A stretch of 64,000 nucleotides of DNA, taken from the NCBI RefSeq assembly GCF_002210165.1, contig NZ_AQQP01000003.1, positions 124,001-188,000 on the forward strand. The letters run 5' to 3'. Positions 52,094-61,251 of this stretch are shown in pieces. The notes beneath the pieces were generated by a model. That model searched no databases, was not told where the DNA came from, and saw only the letters and a list, made by a program, of their open reading frames with translations. The DNA comes from Phaeobacter sp. 22II1-1F12B (lineage in GTDB: Bacteria; Pseudomonadota; Alphaproteobacteria; Rhodobacterales; Rhodobacteraceae). A program made the translations under genes and the position numbers. Each line of letters starts with the position of its first letter. Positions within the stretch are counted from its first letter, which is position 1.

Positions 52094-53452
52094 GTGCGGA
52101 CACGGCTGGCAATTAAGATACATACAACTTTGGAAAGACTCTTTCCCGAACGACGTATCTTCCTCAAATCCGATTCCGATACGCGTTTTATCCGCCTCAA
52201 ACCCGAAATGCAGCTTGTTGCCTATACAGGCGTGGCAGCCATCGTCGGCTGGACCATTGTCGCCACGGCCATCGTTGTCATGGATACGATCGGCGCAAGC
52301 AACTTCCGCGATCAGGCGAAACTTGACCAGCAACTGTTTCAGGACCGCCTGAACGCGATTAGCGACGAACGCGATATGCGCGCCGCCGAAGCTGTCGCCG
52401 CGCAGGAACGTTTCAACACGGCGCTCGCGCAGATTTCCCGGATGCAGTCCGAGTTGCTGGCCTCCGAAACCCGCCGCGACGAACTGGCCACCGGAATCGA
52501 CGTGATCCAGTCCACCCTGCGCGACACGATGCAGGACCGCGAGGCAGCCCGCAACGCGCTGGCCGCGCTGCAAGAGGAAACCTCGGAAGAAACAAGCCGC
52601 ATCGCCAGCAGCTCCCCCGAGCCGCTGAATTTCATGTCCGAGGCACTGGAAGCGACCGCAGTAGAACGCGACCGTATCTATGCCGACGCGCGCAACGCCA
52701 TAGAGCAGCGCGACGAGATGGAACTGGAACTGCGGCTGCTCGAAGAAAAGAACGACCAGATCTTTGGCCAGCTCGAAGACGCGATGGCCGTTTCCATCGT
52801 GCCGCTGGACGAGATGTTCAAGAGCGCGGGTCTCTCGAGAGACCGTCTGCTCGACCAGGTGCGCCGCGGGTACAGTGGCCAGGGTGGTCCGCTTACGCCG
52901 CTGACCTTTTCGACACGGGGCGAGGAACCCTCGGCCGATGAAATGCGCGCCAACAAGCTGCTGACGCAGATGGATCTGCTGAACATGTATCGCATCGCAG
53001 CCAAGAAAGCGCCCTTTGCCAGCCCGATCCGCGACGCCGTCCGCTATACCAGCGGTTTCGGCTATCGCCGCGACCCCAAGACCGGCGGACGCCGCATGCA
53101 TAACGGGTCGGATTTCGCGGGTCCGATGGGCACCAATATCTATGCGACGGCTGACGGAGTCGTGTCGCATGCGGGCTGGATGTCGGGCTTCGGCCGACTG
53201 ATCAAGATCAAGCACGCCTTCGGGATCGAAACCTATTACGCTCACAATTCAAAGCTTCGTGTGAAGGTCGGACAAAGGGTCTCGCGCGGGGATCACATCG
53301 GTGATATGGGTAATACCGGTCGGGTCACCGGCACCCATCTGCACTACGAAGTGCGTGTGGACGGAACGCCCGTTAACCCCATGATCTACATCAAGGCTGC
53401 GAACAATGTTTTCAAAGAGCAAAATCAACGAGCCCGGCTCCAAGAGCGCTGA
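52094..53452 (+). CDS. M23-family metallopeptidase with N-terminal coiled coil (DUF5930-type)
   Basis: 452 residues. A membrane helix at about 41-65 (LVAYTGVAAIVGWTIVATAIVVM) follows a basic tail; a long coiled coil runs to about 250. The LytM/M23 domain is C-terminal, with zinc ligands H336 and D340 (HNGSDF), then H415-x-H417 (THLHYE). These enzymes cut peptide crosslinks in peptidoglycan. GTG 52094 has AAGGAG 6 bases upstream and gives MRTRLAIKIHTTLE; the open frame to 52028 lacks this signal. It overlaps the bactofilin gene by 47 bases, indicating a cell-shape function. Confidence 0.88.
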   Translation: MRTRLAIKIHTTLERLFPERRIFLKSDSDTRFIRLKPEMQLVAYTGVAAIVGWTIVATAIVVMDTIGASNFRDQAKLDQQLFQDRLNAISDERDMRAAEAVAAQERFNTALAQISRMQSELLASETRRDELATGIDVIQSTLRDTMQDREAARNALAALQEETSEETSRIASSSPEPLNFMSEALEATAVERDRIYADARNAIEQRDEMELELRLLEEKNDQIFGQLEDAMAVSIVPLDEMFKSAGLSRDRLLDQVRRGYSGQGGPLTPLTFSTRGEEPSADEMRANKLLTQMDLLNMYRIAAKKAPFASPIRDAVRYTSGFGYRRDPKTGGRRMHNGSDFAGPMGTNIYATADGVVSHAGWMSGFGRLIKIKHAFGIETYYAHNSKLRVKVGQRVSRGDHIGDMGNTGRVTGTHLHYEVRVDGTPVNPMIYIKAANNVFKEQNQRARLQER

Positions 53453-53948
53453 AGAGTCCCACGCGTCCCCTGCCCCGTCCACGTCGACAGGTGCTCCTTC
53501 CGCAAGTGACTACAAGACCAGCGCGCCCAAGGCGAAACCGCCCGCGTCGACCCTGTCGGCCGATCTGCACATCACCGGCAACATCAAGACCAGCGGCGAT
53601 ATCCAGGTCGAAGGTACGGTCGAAGGCGACATTCGTGCGCACCTGCTGACCATCGGCGAATCCGCCACTATCAAGGGCGAAGTGACAGCAGACGATGTTG
53701 TCGTGAATGGCCGGATCGTGGGCCGTGTCCGCGGTCTCAAGGTCCGTCTCACCTCGACCGCGCGTGTCGAAGGCGACATCATCCACAAGACCATCGCCAT
53801 TGAAAGCGGCGCGCATTTCGAAGGCTCGGTGCAGCGTCAGGATGACCCGCTGAACCCCGGACGCTCCGGCGCCAAGCAGACCGGCAACCCGGCAGCAGCC
53901 GCAGCCCCGCAACCCGCTGCCGCCGCGCCGAAATCGAACGCGTCCTGA
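53406..53948 (+). CDS. Bactofilin (polymer-forming cytoskeletal protein)
   Basis: 180 residues. The bactofilin domain is at about 50-145 as a beta-helix of hexapeptide-like turns: TLSADLHITGNIKTSGDIQVEGTVEGDIRA, LTIGESATIKGEVTADDVVVNGRIVGRVRG, VRLTSTARVEGDIIHKTIAIESGAHFEG. Flanking tails are Ser/Pro/Ala-rich and disordered. Bactofilins form filaments that place cell-wall enzymes. Overlap with the M23 peptidase gene in another frame couples their expression; the pairing is widespread in bacteria and supports joint action. Confidence 0.92.
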   Translation: MFSKSKINEPGSKSAEESHASPAPSTSTGAPSASDYKTSAPKAKPPASTLSADLHITGNIKTSGDIQVEGTVEGDIRAHLLTIGESATIKGEVTADDVVVNGRIVGRVRGLKVRLTSTARVEGDIIHKTIAIESGAHFEGSVQRQDDPLNPGRSGAKQTGNPAAAAAPQPAAAAPKSNAS

Positions 53949-54007
53949 TCGAGGGCATGAACCGGGCTGCTGCCTGAACTAGGGCAGCCGCCATACGGAT
54001 AAGAAGA

Positions 54008-54043
54008 CGGCTGGTCCGCCCGCAAGGCGACCGGCCTTTTTCC
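54008..54043 (+). terminator. Terminator after bactofilin
   Basis: GGCTGGTCCGCC pairs with GGCGACCGGCC with mismatches over CGCAA, followed by TTTTTCCTTT. Confidence 0.75.
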
Positions 54044-54168
54044 TTTCTAGGGCCGTTTTGCAATGCGTCGACGTACGGATGCGCGCCCCTGCCTTGCCCA
54101 CTGCCAACAAAGACTTTGTAGAAACCAAGTGACACTCTAGGCTTGCGCGGAAAAGGAGACCCCGCGCC

Positions 54169-54798
54169 ATGCTTGAAGTTGAGGAACATATCCAGTCACT
54201 CCAACGCCTGCGGGAACTTCTCCCGACCGAAGGCTTCGTGAACACGTTCCTGAAAGTTTCCGACCGGCTCAACGCCACCGCGCGAGATTTTATCGCGCTA
54301 TCCCCGTTCATCATCGTCGCGACCAAATCCTCTCAAGGTCTTATCGACGTATCGCCCAAGGGCGACCCGGCTGGCTTTGTAGAGGTCTATGACGACAAGA
54401 CGCTGATCATCCCGGACCGGCTGGGAAATCATCGGGTCGACGGATTCCAGAACCTGCTGGAAGATCCGAACGTGGCGCTGCTGTTTATCGTGCCGGGACA
54501 TGGGGACACCCTGCGCGTTGCGGGCAAGGCGCGGATCGTGCGCGACGCTGCCATCAGCAAACGCCTTGCCGTCAACGGGAAAGAGCCGCTTTTGGCGCTG
54601 GTTGTCGATGTCGAAGAGGCTTTCATGCATTGCTCCAAATCCATGATCCGGTCCCGGCTCTGGCAGCCCGATCACTGGCCCGCGCGCAAATCGGCCCCGA
54701 CGCTTGCGGAATGGGTGCTGGCAACCGTCGACCGGGAACAGACGCTGGAAGAAGTGCAGGAAGACCATAGCGCGGATGAAGCCGCGCGGCTCTATTAA
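54169..54798 (+). CDS. PPOX-class FMN flavoprotein (MSMEG_1061-like)
   Basis: 209 residues of the pyridoxamine-phosphate-oxidase-like split-barrel fold. Core motifs: FIALSPFIIVATKSSQGLIDVSPKGDPAGFVEV, DDKTLIIPDRLGNHRVDGFQNLLEDPNVALLFIVPGHGDTLRVAGKARIV, and VEEAFMHCSKSMIRSRLWQP. That set is typical of the MSMEG_1061 family, which binds FMN or related flavins. Substrate unknown. AAAGGAG precedes the ATG by about 10 bases. A likely terminator follows at 54865. Confidence 0.83.
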   Translation: MLEVEEHIQSLQRLRELLPTEGFVNTFLKVSDRLNATARDFIALSPFIIVATKSSQGLIDVSPKGDPAGFVEVYDDKTLIIPDRLGNHRVDGFQNLLEDPNVALLFIVPGHGDTLRVAGKARIVRDAAISKRLAVNGKEPLLALVVDVEEAFMHCSKSMIRSRLWQPDHWPARKSAPTLAEWVLATVDREQTLEEVQEDHSADEAARLY

Positions 54799-54864
54799 GC
54801 AAGCGGGCCAGGCTTTGATGCACGCCCAGAGCGAGCATTGACGACGCATGAACATCGGTCGGAA

Positions 54865-54897
54865 TGCGCCGGAGCCTTGCCCCGGCGCAAACTTTTT
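54865..54897 (+). terminator. Terminator after the PPOX flavoprotein gene
   Basis: GCGCCGG and CCGGCGC form a 7-bp stem around a 9-base loop, followed by AAACTTTTTTA. It overlaps the stop of the convergent cyclophilin gene. Confidence 0.6.
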
Positions 54898-55448
54898 TAT
54901 TCGGTAACGGTTACCTTGACCATGCGGTCCGGCTCACCGATCACGGCGCCATTGGGGCCTTCGCCGCGCTTGATCGCATCGACCACATCCATGCCATCAG
55001 TCACCCGACCGACGACCGTATACTGGCCGTTGAGGCTCGGATATTCGGTGAACATGATGAAGAACTGCGAATTGGCGCTGTCGGGGTTCTGCGACCGCGC
55101 CATGCCGACGATACCGCGCTCATAAGGAATGTCCGAGAACTCGGCCGGCAGGTCCGGGCGATCCGATCCCCCCATGCCCGCGCGGCGCATGTCACTGCCA
55201 AGCTTGCCGAATTCCACGTCACCCGTCTGGGCCATGAAACCGTCGATCACGCGGTGGAACACGACGCCGTCATAAGCGCCCGCCTCGGCCAGAGCGGTGA
55301 TCTGCTCTACGTGCTGGGGCGCGACATCTTCCAGCAGGTCGATGGTGATCGTGCCCGAGCTTTCGCCCGCGACTTCGATCTCAAGGCCGGTGGCCAGCGC
55401 GGGACCAGCGGCCAGCAGCGCGGCAACGGTAAGCGCAGGCTTAAACAT
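54897..55448 (-). CDS. Peptidyl-prolyl cis-trans isomerase, cyclophilin type, exported
   Basis: 183 residues. A signal peptide (KPALTVAALLAAGPALATG) marks this as the periplasmic paralogue. Cyclophilin motifs: VVFHRVIDGFMAQTGDV, RRAGMGGSDRPDLPAEF, GIVGMARSQNPDSANSQFFIM and LNGQYTVVGRV. It catalyses prolyl isomerisation during protein folding in the envelope. Its start overlaps the stop of the cytoplasmic paralogue by 8 bases, so the two are translationally coupled. Confidence 0.93.
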   Translation of the reverse strand: MFKPALTVAALLAAGPALATGLEIEVAGESSGTITIDLLEDVAPQHVEQITALAEAGAYDGVVFHRVIDGFMAQTGDVEFGKLGSDMRRAGMGGSDRPDLPAEFSDIPYERGIVGMARSQNPDSANSQFFIMFTEYPSLNGQYTVVGRVTDGMDVVDAIKRGEGPNGAVIGEPDRMVKVTVTE

Positions 55449-55947
55449 CTGCGGCCACCTTGACGCTGATCATACGGTCGGGATCGGCTGGCGGCTCACC
55501 CCGGGTGATCGCATCCACATGCTCCATGCCGGAAATGACGCGGCCATAAACCGTGTACTGACCGTTAAGGAAATGGTTGTCCTTGAAGTTGATGAAGAAC
55601 TGCGAATTGGCCGAATTCGGGTTCTGCGACCGGGCCGCGCCAAGGGTGCCACGGTCATGCGGCAGCTTGGAGAACTCGGCGGGCAGATCCGGGTGCTCGG
55701 AGCCGCCGGTACCAGCCATGCGGATGTTGAACCCGTCTTCCATATCGCCGTGCTGAACGTCGCCGGTCTGGGCCATGAAGCCCTCGATCACACGGTGAAA
55801 GCAGACGTTGTCATATTCACCGGCGCGGGCCAGTTCCTTCATCCGCTCGGCATGCTTGGGCGCCACGTCGGGCAAGAGTTCGATCGTGACGGTGCCGTCT
55901 TTCAGCTCCATCAGGATCGTGTTTTCCGGGTCTTTGATCTCGGCCAT
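55441..55947 (-). CDS. Peptidyl-prolyl cis-trans isomerase, cyclophilin type, cytoplasmic
   Basis: 168 residues, no signal peptide. Start ATG 55947 (GGAG 8 bases upstream) gives MAEIKDPENTILMELKDGTVTIEL; the frame extends to 56193 but that part is unlike the family. Motifs: VCFHRVIEGFMAQTGDV, RMAGTGGSEHPDLPAEFSKL, GTLGAARSQNPNSANSQFFINF, LNGQYTVYGRVI. It precedes the exported paralogue, with which it shares an 8-base overlap. The pair probably arose by tandem duplication. Confidence 0.93.
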   Translation of the reverse strand: MAEIKDPENTILMELKDGTVTIELLPDVAPKHAERMKELARAGEYDNVCFHRVIEGFMAQTGDVQHGDMEDGFNIRMAGTGGSEHPDLPAEFSKLPHDRGTLGAARSQNPNSANSQFFINFKDNHFLNGQYTVYGRVISGMEHVDAITRGEPPADPDRMISVKVAADV

Positions 55948-56074
55948 CGGGCTCTCCTGTCTTTTAACCTTTGGCGGATTACCTAAGCCTCGTGGACGGG
56001 AAAGCCAAGTGAACCATTGACCCGTGCCGCAAATGCAGGAAAAACCTTGCTGACACCAAAGGAAAGGGAGCGAT

Positions 56075-57265
56075 ATGGGCTGGAACACGCTGGACGATAT
56101 GGACCTGAACGGCAAACGGGTGCTGGTGAGGGTTGATATCAACGTTCCGATGGAAGACGGGCGAGTCACCGACGATACCCGCATCCAGCGCATTGTCCCG
56201 ACGCTTCAGGACATTCTGAAAGCGGGCGGCAAACCGATCCTGTTGGCGCATTTCGGACGGCCCAAGGGCAAGCATGTCCCCGAGATGTCGCTACGCCCGC
56301 TGGTCGAACCGATCGCCGCCGCTGTTGAGGCGCCGGTGATGTTCTGCGCCGATTGCCGGGGCGACGCCGCCCAGGCTGCCGTTGGTGCCCTGCCCGAGGG
56401 TTCGGTCCTCCTATTGGAGAACACGCGCTTTCAGCCCGGCGAGGAAAAGAATGACGCCGCACTGGCGGCGGAATTCGCCGAACTTGGCGATGTCTATTGC
56501 AACGACGCCTTTTCCGCCGCCCACCGGGCACACGCCTCGACCGAAGGCGTGGCCCAGCTTCTGCCCTCCTGCGCCGGTCGGCTGATGGAGGCCGAGCTTT
56601 CCGCGCTCGAATCCGCGCTTGGCAACCCGGAACGGCCCGTTGTGGCCGTCGTCGGCGGTGCCAAGGTCTCGACCAAGCTGGATCTCCTTTCGAACCTGAT
56701 TGAAAAGGTCGATGTGCTGGTGATCGGTGGCGGCATGGCCAATACCTTTCTTGCCGCCAGCGGGATTGATGTGGGCAAATCGCTTTGCGAGCACGACCTT
56801 GCCGATACCGCCCGCGAAATCGCCGCCAAGGCGGCCCAGACCGGGTGCGAGCTGCTTTTGCCGCGTGACGCGGTGGTTGCGCGCGAATTTGCCGAAAACG
56901 CTCCGAGTGAGACCGTCAAGACCGAGGATGTGCCGGGCGACGCCATGATCCTCGACGCCGGGCCGGATTCGGTATCCCATATTCTCCAGGTATTCGAGCG
57001 CGCCAAGACCGTGATCTGGAACGGCCCTCTGGGCGCGTTTGAAATCGCACCGTTTGACGCGGCGACCAACGCGGCCGCCAAGGCGGCGGCGGACCTGACC
57101 CGCGCGGGCAAACTGATCACGGTCGCGGGTGGCGGTGACACGGTGGCCGCGCTGAACAAGGCCGGGGTGGCGGATGATTTCACCTATATCTCCACCGCGG
57201 GCGGTGCGTTTCTCGAATGGATGGAGGGCAAAACCCTGCCCGGGGTCGCCGCGTTGAAACCCTGA
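56075..57265 (+). CDS. pgk: Phosphoglycerate kinase
   Basis: 396 residues. It makes ATP from 1,3-bisphosphoglycerate (or the reverse). Signatures: [80 protein letters not shown], and C-terminal [15 protein letters not shown] ... [22 protein letters not shown]. Length is normal. AAAGGAAAGGGAG lies about 4-16 bases before ATG 56075. Class I aldolase follows about 110 bases later on the same strand. Confidence 0.97.
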   Translation: MGWNTLDDMDLNGKRVLVRVDINVPMEDGRVTDDTRIQRIVPTLQDILKAGGKPILLAHFGRPKGKHVPEMSLRPLVEPIAAAVEAPVMFCADCRGDAAQAAVGALPEGSVLLLENTRFQPGEEKNDAALAAEFAELGDVYCNDAFSAAHRAHASTEGVAQLLPSCAGRLMEAELSALESALGNPERPVVAVVGGAKVSTKLDLLSNLIEKVDVLVIGGGMANTFLAASGIDVGKSLCEHDLADTAREIAAKAAQTGCELLLPRDAVVAREFAENAPSETVKTEDVPGDAMILDAGPDSVSHILQVFERAKTVIWNGPLGAFEIAPFDAATNAAAKAAADLTRAGKLITVAGGGDTVAALNKAGVADDFTYISTAGGAFLEWMEGKTLPGVAALKP

Positions 57266-57378
57266 CACGGGCAGTTAGCGCCACCAGCATTGAAACAATG
57301 TCAGGCATTGCCTAAGACCTTGTTAAAGATGGATTCCGGCCAAGAACGGCCTGCCCTGAAATGCGAGTGAAAAACATT

Positions 57379-58272
57379 ATGTCCAATTCCGAACAGACGC
57401 AAAAGATGACCTCTGGCAAAGGCTTTATCGCGGCGCTCGATCAAAGCGGCGGGTCCAGCCCCAAGGCGCTGCGCCTCTATGGGATCGAGGAAGACGAATA
57501 CAGCTCCGAAGCGGAGATGTTCGACCTGATCCATGCGATGCGTTCGCGGATCGTCACCTCTTCGGCCTTTACCGGAGAGCGGGTCATCGGCGCGATCCTG
57601 TTCGAAATGACCATGGATCGCGAAATCGGCGGCAAACCTTCGGCCCAGTATCTCTGGGAAGAATGCGGCGTGGTGCCTTTCCTCAAGATCGACAAGGGCC
57701 TTGCCGACGAAGAAGACGGCGTTCAGATGATGAAGCCGATGCCCGGTCTCGATGAACTGCTGAGCCGCGCCAAGGAAGCCGGTATCTTTGGCACCAAGAT
57801 GCGGTCGGTGATCAACGCGGCCTCGGCGGAAGGCATCCGCAAGGTCGTCGATCAGCAGTTCGACATTGGCGAGCAGGTGCTCAAGCACGATCTGGTGCCG
57901 ATCATCGAACCCGAGGTGACGATCAGCATCGCCGACAAGAAGGAAGCCGAAGGCATCCTGCTCGACCAGTTGCTGCGCCGTCTCGACGAACTGCCGGAAA
58001 GCTTCAAGGTCATGCTCAAGCTGACCCTGCCCGAAACCGAGAACCTTTATCTGCCGCTGGTCAACCATAACCGGGTGATGCGGGTCGTGGCGCTCTCGGG
58101 CGGGTACAGCCGCGAAGAAGCCAACGAGCGGCTCTCGAAGAACACCGGCGTCATCGCCTCCTTCTCGCGTGCGCTGACCGAAGGGCTCGACGCCAAGCAG
58201 AGCGATGACGACTTCGACGCCACGCTGGATGAGACCATCGAAGGCATCTATACGGCCTCCAACGCGGGCTGA
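57379..58272 (+). CDS. fda: Fructose-bisphosphate aldolase, class I
   Basis: 297 residues from ATG 57379, or 303 from ATG 57361 (neither has a clear Shine-Dalgarno; the shorter one matches homologues best). Class I aldolases use a Schiff-base lysine, here probably in FKVMLKLTLPETENLYLP (K214). GKGFIAALDQSGGSSPKALRLYG near the start and LFEMTMDREIGGKPSAQYLWEECGVVPFLKIDKGLAD are typical of the bacterial class I group. It cleaves fructose-1,6-bisphosphate into triose phosphates. It lies next to pgk, consistent with a glycolytic/gluconeogenic unit. Confidence 0.92.
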   Translation: MSNSEQTQKMTSGKGFIAALDQSGGSSPKALRLYGIEEDEYSSEAEMFDLIHAMRSRIVTSSAFTGERVIGAILFEMTMDREIGGKPSAQYLWEECGVVPFLKIDKGLADEEDGVQMMKPMPGLDELLSRAKEAGIFGTKMRSVINAASAEGIRKVVDQQFDIGEQVLKHDLVPIIEPEVTISIADKKEAEGILLDQLLRRLDELPESFKVMLKLTLPETENLYLPLVNHNRVMRVVALSGGYSREEANERLSKNTGVIASFSRALTEGLDAKQSDDDFDATLDETIEGIYTASNAG

Positions 58273-58292
58273 TCGGCCCATCGGCGAAAACC

Positions 58293-58332
58293 AGGGCGCA
58301 GGCGGAAAAATGACGCCTGCGCCCTCATTTTT
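58293..58332 (+). terminator. Strong terminator after class I aldolase
   Basis: AGGGCGCAGGCG pairs perfectly with CGCCTGCGCCCT over 12 bp, with an A-rich loop and a TTTTT tail. Confidence 0.92.
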
Positions 58333-58413
58333 GGAAACAGGGGATTCACTTGGCGAATCACCTGTGTCATAGTGGATCAAGCGTTTACAAAAAGAGCGCA
58401 TGAGAGGCAGCAG

Positions 58414-58713
58414 TTGACCCGTTCCACACGTCCCGGCTTAGGCGGTATCTTCTTTTTCGCACTGGCTTTTGCGCTAAGCGCCTATTTCACCTTTGCGGCC
58501 GTGCAGGGCAATTACGGGCTGTTCCGCCGCGTGGAAATCGCCGCCGAGGCCGACACGCTCAGCCGCGATCTTGCCGCGCTCCAGTCGGACATCAAGGTGA
58601 TGGAAAACCTCACCAAGCGGCTCTCCGACAACTACCTCGATCTGGATCTGCTCGACCAGCAGGCGCGCGACGTGCTTGGCCTGCTGCGCGCTGATGAAAT
58701 CGTCATCCGCTGA
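58414..58713 (+). CDS. ftsB: Septum formation initiator (FtsB/DivIC family)
   Basis: 99 residues. FtsB is a small bitopic divisome protein linking FtsL and FtsQ. A membrane helix (FFFALAFALSAYFTFAAV, residues about 13-30) is followed by a coiled coil (ADTLSRDLAALQSDIKVMENLTKRLSD) and a LDQQARDVLGL ending, the family form. I chose TTG 58414 because GAGAGG is 6 bases upstream and the protein then starts MTRSTRPGLGG; the ATG at 58372 gives a longer N-terminus unlike homologues. It is just upstream of pdhABC, the usual position in Rhodobacteraceae. Confidence 0.86.
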   Translation: MTRSTRPGLGGIFFFALAFALSAYFTFAAVQGNYGLFRRVEIAAEADTLSRDLAALQSDIKVMENLTKRLSDNYLDLDLLDQQARDVLGLLRADEIVIR

Positions 58714-58817
58714 ACGCCCTCCCGGCCCCCTGTTTCGTAACAATTTTTCCAAATCTCCGCCGGTCTGAACTGGCGGGGTTTAAATTGCTCGCAACCCTCT
58801 GTAATCTCCCTTATAGA

Positions 58818-58837
58818 ATAGTTTAACACTAAACTAT
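58818..58837. promoter_or_regulatory. Perfect inverted repeat at the pdhA promoter (candidate operator)
   Basis: ATAGTTTA-ACAC-TAAACTAT is fully symmetric in its 8-base arms. It overlaps a TATAGAAT -10-like element (58812-58819) and ends 25 bases before pdhA. The size and spacing fit a MarR-type dimer. The regulator is not in the window. Confidence 0.7.
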
Positions 58838-58862
58838 GTTTCCAGATGGGGAGTTCAGAGAT

Positions 58863-59876
58863 ATGGCCGCCCGAAGAACCACCAAGAAATCCGAGGTCTC
58901 CCCCGAGGAGATGCTATCCTATTATCGCGACATGCTGCTGATCCGCCGTTTCGAGGAAAAGGCCGGTCAGCTTTACGGCATGGGCCTGATCGGCGGCTTC
59001 TGCCACCTCTATATCGGGCAGGAAGCCGTTGTCGTCGGGCTCGAGGCTGCTGCCGAGGAAGGCGACAAGCGGATCACCTCTTATCGTGACCACGGGCATA
59101 TGCTGGCCTGCGGCATGGACCCCAAGGGCGTCATGGCCGAGCTGACGGGCCGCGAAGGCGGCTACTCCAAGGGCAAGGGCGGCTCCATGCACATGTTCTC
59201 GAAAGAGAAGAACTTTTACGGCGGGCATGGCATCGTCGGCGCTCAGGTGCCACTGGGGGCAGGTCTGGCCTTTGCCGACCGCTACAAGGAAAACGGTCGC
59301 GTGACATTCACCTATTTCGGGGACGGCGCGGCAAACCAGGGCCAGGTCTACGAAAGCTTCAACATGGCCGCCCTCTGGAAGCTGCCGGTGATCTTCGTAA
59401 TCGAGAACAACCAGTATGCGATGGGCACGGCACAGAAGCGCTCGACCTCGACCGATGAAATCCACAAGCGGGGCGAACCCTTTGGTATCCCCGGCGAGAT
59501 GGTCGACGGGATGGACGTGCTTGCCGTGAAAGAGGCTGGCGAACGCGCGGTGGCGCACTGCCGCAAGGGCGATGGCCCCTATATCCTTGAGATCAAGACC
59601 TATCGCTACCGTGGCCACTCCATGTCGGACCCGGCCAAGTACCGGACCCGCGAGGAAGTGCAAAAGATGCGCGAGGAACGCGACCCCATCGAACAGGTCC
59701 GCGCCAAGCTGTTGAGCGGCAAGTCCATCACCGAGGACAAGCTGAAAGAAATCGACAAGGAAATCAAAGAGATCGTGAACGCTTCGGCCGAGTTTGCCAA
59801 GGAAAGCCCCGAGCCTGCCGTCGAAGAGCTTTGGACCGATATCTATGCCACCGAAATTCCGCAGGAGGTGAACTGA
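58863..59876 (+). CDS. pdhA: Pyruvate dehydrogenase E1 component, alpha subunit
   Basis: 337 residues. With PdhB it forms the thiamine-dependent E1 that decarboxylates pyruvate. The ThDP motif [31 protein letters not shown] is at residues 153-183. [16 protein letters not shown] and [30 protein letters not shown] are typical of the alpha chain, as is [16 protein letters not shown] with phosphorylation-loop-like Ser residues (regulation by kinase is not known in bacteria). ATG 58863 has GGGGAG 11 bases upstream. Confidence 0.96.
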   Translation: MAARRTTKKSEVSPEEMLSYYRDMLLIRRFEEKAGQLYGMGLIGGFCHLYIGQEAVVVGLEAAAEEGDKRITSYRDHGHMLACGMDPKGVMAELTGREGGYSKGKGGSMHMFSKEKNFYGGHGIVGAQVPLGAGLAFADRYKENGRVTFTYFGDGAANQGQVYESFNMAALWKLPVIFVIENNQYAMGTAQKRSTSTDEIHKRGEPFGIPGEMVDGMDVLAVKEAGERAVAHCRKGDGPYILEIKTYRYRGHSMSDPAKYRTREEVQKMREERDPIEQVRAKLLSGKSITEDKLKEIDKEIKEIVNASAEFAKESPEPAVEELWTDIYATEIPQEVN

Positions 59877-59877
59877 G

Positions 59878-61239
59878 ATGGCAACTGAAATTCTGATGCC
59901 GGCCCTGTCACCGACGATGGAAGAGGGCACGCTGGCGAAATGGCTCGTCAAAGAGGGCGATACGGTTTCCTCGGGCGATATCCTTGCCGAGATCGAAACC
60001 GACAAGGCCACGATGGAATTCGAAGCGGTCGATGAAGGTATCGTCGGCAAGATCCTGATTGAAGAAGGCACCGAAGGCGTCAAGGTGAACACCCCCATCG
60101 CCGTGCTGGTCGAAGAAGGCGAAAGCGCCGACGATATCGAGGTTTCCTCGGCCCCGAAGGAAGAAGCCAAATCCGCCGAGCCGGAGGAGAAGCCCGCAGC
60201 CGAGGCGCCAAAGTCGAAACCAGCGGACACTTCGCCCGACTGGCCCGAAGGCACCGAGATGAAGGAGCAGACGGTCCGCGAAGCGCTACGCGACGCGATG
60301 GCCGAAGAGATGCGCCGCGATGGCGATGTCTACCTGATGGGCGAGGAAGTCGCCGAGTATCAAGGGGCCTACAAGATCAGCCAGGGTCTCTTGGACGAAT
60401 TCGGCCCCAAGCGCGTAATCGACACCCCGATCACCGAGCATGGTTTTGCCGGTGTCGCGGTTGGGGCGGCCTTTGGCGGGCTGAAACCCATCGTCGAGTT
60501 CATGACCTTCAACTTCGCCATGCAGGCGATGGACCAGATCATCAACTCTGCCGCCAAGACGCTGTATATGTCGGGCGGCCAGATGGGGGCGCCCATGGTT
60601 TTCCGTGGCCCGAACGGGGCAGCGGCCCGCGTGGCGGCGCAGCACAGCCAGGATTACGCTGCCTGGTTCATGCAGATCCCCGGCCTGAAAGTCGCGATGC
60701 CTTATTCGGCCTCGGACTATAAGGGGCTGATGAAAACCGCGATCCGCGATGCGAACCCGGTGATCTTCCTCGAAAACGAGATCCTCTACGGTCGTACCTT
60801 CGAGGTGCCGGATATCGACGATTATACGGTGCCTTTCGGTAAGGCCCGGATCTGGCGTGAGGGCGATGACGTCACCATCGTCAGCTTTGGCATCGGGATG
60901 CAATATGCGCTCGAAGCCGCCGACAAGCTGGCCGAGGACGGGATCAATGCCGAGGTGCTTGACCTGCGCACCCTGCGTCCGATGGATACAGATGCAATCA
61001 TCCGGTCGGTGAAAAAGACCAACCGTTGCGTCACCGTCGAAGAAGGCTGGCCGCAGGGCTCGGTCGGCAGCTATATCAGCTCGGTCATCATGCAAGAGGC
61101 GTTTGACTACCTCGATGCGCCGGTGATCAACTGTACCGGCAAGGACGTCCCTATGCCCTATGCGGCAAACCTCGAGAAACTGGCGCTGGTGACCACCGAC
61201 GAGGTGATCGAGGCGGTTCACAAAGTCACCTACCGGTAA
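59878..61239 (+). CDS. pdhB: Pyruvate dehydrogenase E1 component, beta subunit with N-terminal lipoyl domain
   Basis: 453 residues. Residues about 1-80 are a lipoyl domain ([21 protein letters not shown]; lipoyl-lysine K43 in [10 protein letters not shown]). A linker rich in Pro, Ala, Glu and Lys follows, then the E1-beta fold from about 125: [50 protein letters not shown], and the C-terminal [18 protein letters not shown]. The added lipoyl domain is known in alphaproteobacterial complexes. It starts 1 base after the pdhA stop. Confidence 0.95.
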   Translation: MATEILMPALSPTMEEGTLAKWLVKEGDTVSSGDILAEIETDKATMEFEAVDEGIVGKILIEEGTEGVKVNTPIAVLVEEGESADDIEVSSAPKEEAKSAEPEEKPAAEAPKSKPADTSPDWPEGTEMKEQTVREALRDAMAEEMRRDGDVYLMGEEVAEYQGAYKISQGLLDEFGPKRVIDTPITEHGFAGVAVGAAFGGLKPIVEFMTFNFAMQAMDQIINSAAKTLYMSGGQMGAPMVFRGPNGAAARVAAQHSQDYAAWFMQIPGLKVAMPYSASDYKGLMKTAIRDANPVIFLENEILYGRTFEVPDIDDYTVPFGKARIWREGDDVTIVSFGIGMQYALEAADKLAEDGINAEVLDLRTLRPMDTDAIIRSVKKTNRCVTVEEGWPQGSVGSYISSVIMQEAFDYLDAPVINCTGKDVPMPYAANLEKLALVTTDEVIEAVHKVTYR

Positions 61240-61251
61240 GGAGCGCGCGAG

